Positions 60,523 through 64,000 of a stretch of 64,000 nt of DNA are shown piece after piece. The position numbers and the translations under genes are program-made. Every line of letters starts with the position of its first letter. Position 1 is the stretch's first letter. The DNA comes from Latrodectus hesperus (taxonomy: Eukaryota; Arthropoda; Arachnida; Araneae; Theridiidae), in assembly GCA_037975125.1 (NCBI GenBank), contig CM075862.1, forward strand, positions 12,837,125 through 12,901,124, given 5' to 3'. Under the pieces are notes generated by a model. The model did no database searches. It was given only the letters and a program-made list of their open reading frames with translations, and was not told the origin of the DNA.

Positions 60523-61675
60523 AACTAATCCTTCACTGGTCAATTCAAAATTCATGGGGTATGGAAGAGATTTTTGTCCGATATTAAAGTTGACATTCTA
60601 TTTTGGAAAGAAGTGAAATTATGTTTCAAAACCAAAGGCACGAGACTCGCCGAGGAATTGATACGAGATTCGCGGTTAAATTATGAGAGGTGGGTATTGA
60701 GCTTCTGCCTCTTACATGCATGTCTGTCAGGATGGGGGCTTATGAGTTTTCCGGGTTTCTTCCATTGACACACGTGTAAATGGCCCACTATCTATCAGAA
60801 GCCCTCTTAGAAGGAAACTTCTGCGGCGGACAGTAAAAGGCCTAACAACAGCCTTGGTCAGTTAAGCTGTTTACTAAATTAGCCTGATAATTTTAATATC
60901 AAGACAATAAAAAAGGAAAATATGTTGAAATGGCTGTCAGTCATGTGGTTTGTAACTTTTAAAATAAATAGAAATTAGAAAGTATTGGAAATCAAAAATG
61001 CAATTATCAAAATATGGTAATTAATATTTAAAACTGAAACCCATATTATAAATAAAAATTTCGAAAAAAACGATTTTATAATAGAAAGATTTTTAGAACC
61101 AATACTAAAATTTCAGCTGAAAACTTACTTCACTCGAAATCATATTAACTGATTTTTCCTTTAAGTCAGAAATATATTTGGCTTCCATAAGAGGATATTT
61201 AATAAATGGGTGTAAGCTAACAAATATATTCATTTAATTATCTGAAACATAAATGGATCATTCGAATTAATGTGGTTGTATATAGTAAATGTTGCATACC
61301 ATAACAATTAAGTGAATAGTTAAACATTTGCGTTTTGAGAATTACCATATTTGGGAGTTAATGAAAGAAACTTTTATTACTTTACAGGAAAAGAATACAT
61401 ATTTTAAGATAATTTGGATTTCATTCAATATACAAAACCACCTTTTATTAGTGTTTATTAATTTAAACTAATTTAAAACGAACAGAAATATTTGGAACAC
61501 TACATTGCTTTCGTGTTCTTGTCATTCTCAACATATTTTGTTTCTAATATTTTGTTAAATCACGTTATTAAATTTGAAGCCGCTGTTCAGGTCTAATTTT
61601 CTTTGGTTTCTTTTCTCGATTATTTTGTTGTTTATTGACTTTCGCAGTCTGCAGTTTTCAATTTAAAACAGCCAA
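60523..61675. other. Intergenic DNA with a conserved-looking block
   Basis: 60640-60900 has mixed composition (CACACGTGTAAATGGCCCAC; AACTTCTGCGGCGGACAG; GGCCTAACAACAGCCTTGG) without a good open frame. The remainder is AT-rich. Confidence 0.4.
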
Positions 61676-61840
61676 ACTGGTAAACGAGTGGTTAGCGCTC
61701 TTAGGTTCGACAGCTCGTGGGTTCGAATCCCACCTTGAGCACGGATGTTTGTAGTGGTTCGGAATCCACTTTATATTGTAGGTCCCGGTCTCGTGTGCAA
61801 AACAGGATCGTTGGAGTCATAAACAAAGCAATCAATGAAA
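61676..61840 (+). mobile_element. tRNA-headed SINE, family D, copy 3 (best)
   Basis: Clear tRNA-like head: A box ACGAGTGGTTAGCGCTC and B box GTGGGTTCGAATCCCACC. The body GTAGTGGTTCGGAATCCAC and GTAGGTCCCGGTCTCG is followed by a (CAAT)n-like tail. The head resembles a serine/leucine-type tRNA but lacks a full cloverleaf, so it is not called as a tRNA gene. Confidence 0.8.
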
Positions 61841-62219
61841 TCAATAAAAAAAGAATCTTTGTTGCCTCGACCCTCTTCAGCATCGAACCCAACTGCTGCC
61901 ATGACACCCTTTAAACGGAAAAAGATGGAGATGAGGTCACCCATGCCTTTCATTCCATATGACTTGTCTTTTTTACCTTTTTTTTTTTTAACATTTTGCA
62001 CTTGTCACACACACAAAAACAATAAAAAAAAAGATAACTATGCTTACCATTTGCTCAGTTTTGTTCGAGACGTGATTTCGTTCTACAAAATGCCAATCAC
62101 CCAATTCATGTACCAATCAGTTGAAAGCAAATCGAATGAACTGGTATAAAGCTTGAAAATTCTGTAATTTACAAGGCTATTCAATGGTGAAATAAGAAAT
62201 CTTATTATTTATATACCAA
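61841..62219. other. Intergenic DNA
   Basis: A 104-codon plus-strand frame at 61835-62149 begins in SINE-derived sequence and shows no family match. Probably chance. Confidence 0.4.
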
Positions 62220-62940
<721 letters not shown>

Positions 62941-63072
62941 CTTCCGTTCTTGAAGCGAGCAAGGTTCCGGAATAGAGTGTATTGCAGTATGAGCAATTTT
63001 ACAGAGAGTTTATGTTGTTGCTGTATAGTACCCAGATACTAGGATTTCCACCTTTCAGTACAATAAGGTGTG

Positions 63073-63075
<3 letters not shown>
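62941..63075 (+). repeat. Local duplication block A, copy 3 (partial)
   Basis: Starts at CTTCCGTTCTTGAAGCGAGC, so only the last 135 nt of block A is present. Ends at the next (TA)n tract. Confidence 0.92.

Positions 63076-63159
<84 letters not shown>
63076..63159. repeat. (TA)n microsatellite
   Basis: About 84 nt TA. Confidence 0.97.
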
Positions 63160-63160
<1 letters not shown>

Positions 63161-63244
63161 CTCAGTGGCACGAAGCTCATGTTGCCAGTACCCTCTCTAT
63201 TTTCATGACCGAGGCCTAGGAATGCAAAACATATGTCTCTATAG

Positions 63245-63314
<70 letters not shown>

Positions 63315-63350
63315 ATAACGAGAACGACCCCATAACCAACGTGACTACAA
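63160..63350 (+). repeat. Local duplication block B, copy 2, with internal (TA)n
   Basis: Matches 62727-62940 with small deletions (CACGAAGCTCATGTTGCC). The internal (TA)n lies at 63248-63311 and the block ends CCGATAACGAGAACGACCCC. Confidence 0.92.
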
Positions 63351-64000
63351 GGAGTTTTTATACAGTGTTCTTTATGGCTTAAATCAATTCTAAGCAGTGT
63401 CATCAAACTATTGAAATGAAGCAGTTTGTATTTTAAGTTGCAGTGATCAATATCCTGAGTTCCATTCCCTTCTTTGCAACCGTTCTCCATTCAATCGAGG
63501 ACATGAATTTGACGGACAAATACAATAAGGATTTTATTTACGCAGATATGAAGTAGTTTTATGAGAGAATTTATGTATGTGAAACCTGATGCTTGTTGGA
63601 TAGTGTACCATTCCTGCCAAAGGTTACCATTACCATCGCTCTGCCCGTCTTGACTTCCAAACCTTATCTGATGGAATCTCTTGACCACTTCGTACGCAAC
63701 CGCGGAAAGAGCAAGTGGACAAGAGCTCTGCCGCAGCGAAACTTCTTTCGGAAGATACGAATCAGCAGCTTTTGATTAATGATTCTCTTCCAAGTTGGTA
63801 ATGACACGGTCACAACTGTTTGCCTAATTCTTAAATAACCGTTTTTATCTTAAAAGGGTATGGTTACCGGTTGCCCCCTCCTGTCCCTCCAGCGACAGGA
63901 TCGTGACTCGCGTGGCATCCCGTGGTACTGGAATTGCCGAATACAGGTTTGGGGAGTGCTTCCCTCTGATGAAAACCCATCTTGATTTATGACTCTCTCT
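63351..64000. other. Right-end DNA of mixed composition
   Basis: 63590-64000 is clearly less AT-rich, with GCTCTGCCCGTCTTGACTTC, CGCAACCGCGGAAAGAGCAA, GGTTGCCCCCTCCTGTCC and GTGACTCGCGTGGCATCCC. No open frame is long or family-like. It may be conserved non-coding DNA or the edge of a neighbouring gene. Confidence 0.4.

Noticed and set aside
61676..61750. Functional tRNA gene
   Set aside because: A and B boxes are present, but the acceptor and anticodon stems do not pair into a full cloverleaf and the downstream body matches two other SINE copies. The same applies to the heads at 34000-34069 and 49505-49582.

Overview
This is an AT-rich eukaryotic nuclear window, most probably from an arthropod and best matched by an arachnid such as a spider (inference). 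The reasons are spliceosomal introns up to about 9 kb, very long (TA)n and (GT)n microsatellites, Tc1/mariner elements, tRNA-headed SINEs, and RTE-like and I-group-like LINEs. No bacterial, viral or organellar gene, rRNA gene, functional tRNA gene or CRISPR array was recognised.

The left third (about 1-22.5 kb, minus strand) holds the only host gene I can support: the central part of mitochondrial poly(A) polymerase (MTPAP). Six exons (22399-22536, 16366-16584, 7084-7304, 3770-3990, 2843-2929, 2563-2684) have matching splice phases and join into 336 open codons. They include the GSS and DLD signature of the nucleotidyltransferase domain and an FLQ..PPILP core. The 5' exons and the last exon(s) were not found. 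The introns hold a decayed Tc1-like element, SINEs, a 315-bp tandem duplication, hairpins and small LINE insertions.

The middle (about 23-44 kb) is mostly layered transposon debris. It contains a TIR element with a second copy at 55 kb, a Mutator-like transposase relic, a 2.9-kb LINE, a hAT transposase relic split by a LINE, a LINE fragment with an intact 501-codon frame, three short hAT-like MITEs, SINEs and a 44-bp minisatellite. Target-site duplications were found for seven LINE insertions, two MITEs and three SINEs, so many boundaries are exact.

The right third (about 44-64 kb) holds a second Tc1-like element and a mariner with an in-frame internal deletion that removes two catalytic aspartates. 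It also holds compound microsatellites, a degenerate AAGATTCGAATCTT array, and a local duplication at 59.5-63.35 kb whose blocks meet at (TA)n tracts. Several GC-elevated, non-coding blocks (42.3, 50.1, 54.5, 60.7 and 63.6-64 kb) could be regulatory DNA of an unseen neighbouring gene, but single-sequence reading cannot show this.

I did not find a convincing new multi-gene system. The most informative items are the MTPAP gene model, the nested and boundary-resolved transposons, the catalytically deleted but open mariner ORF, and the microsatellite-bounded duplication.
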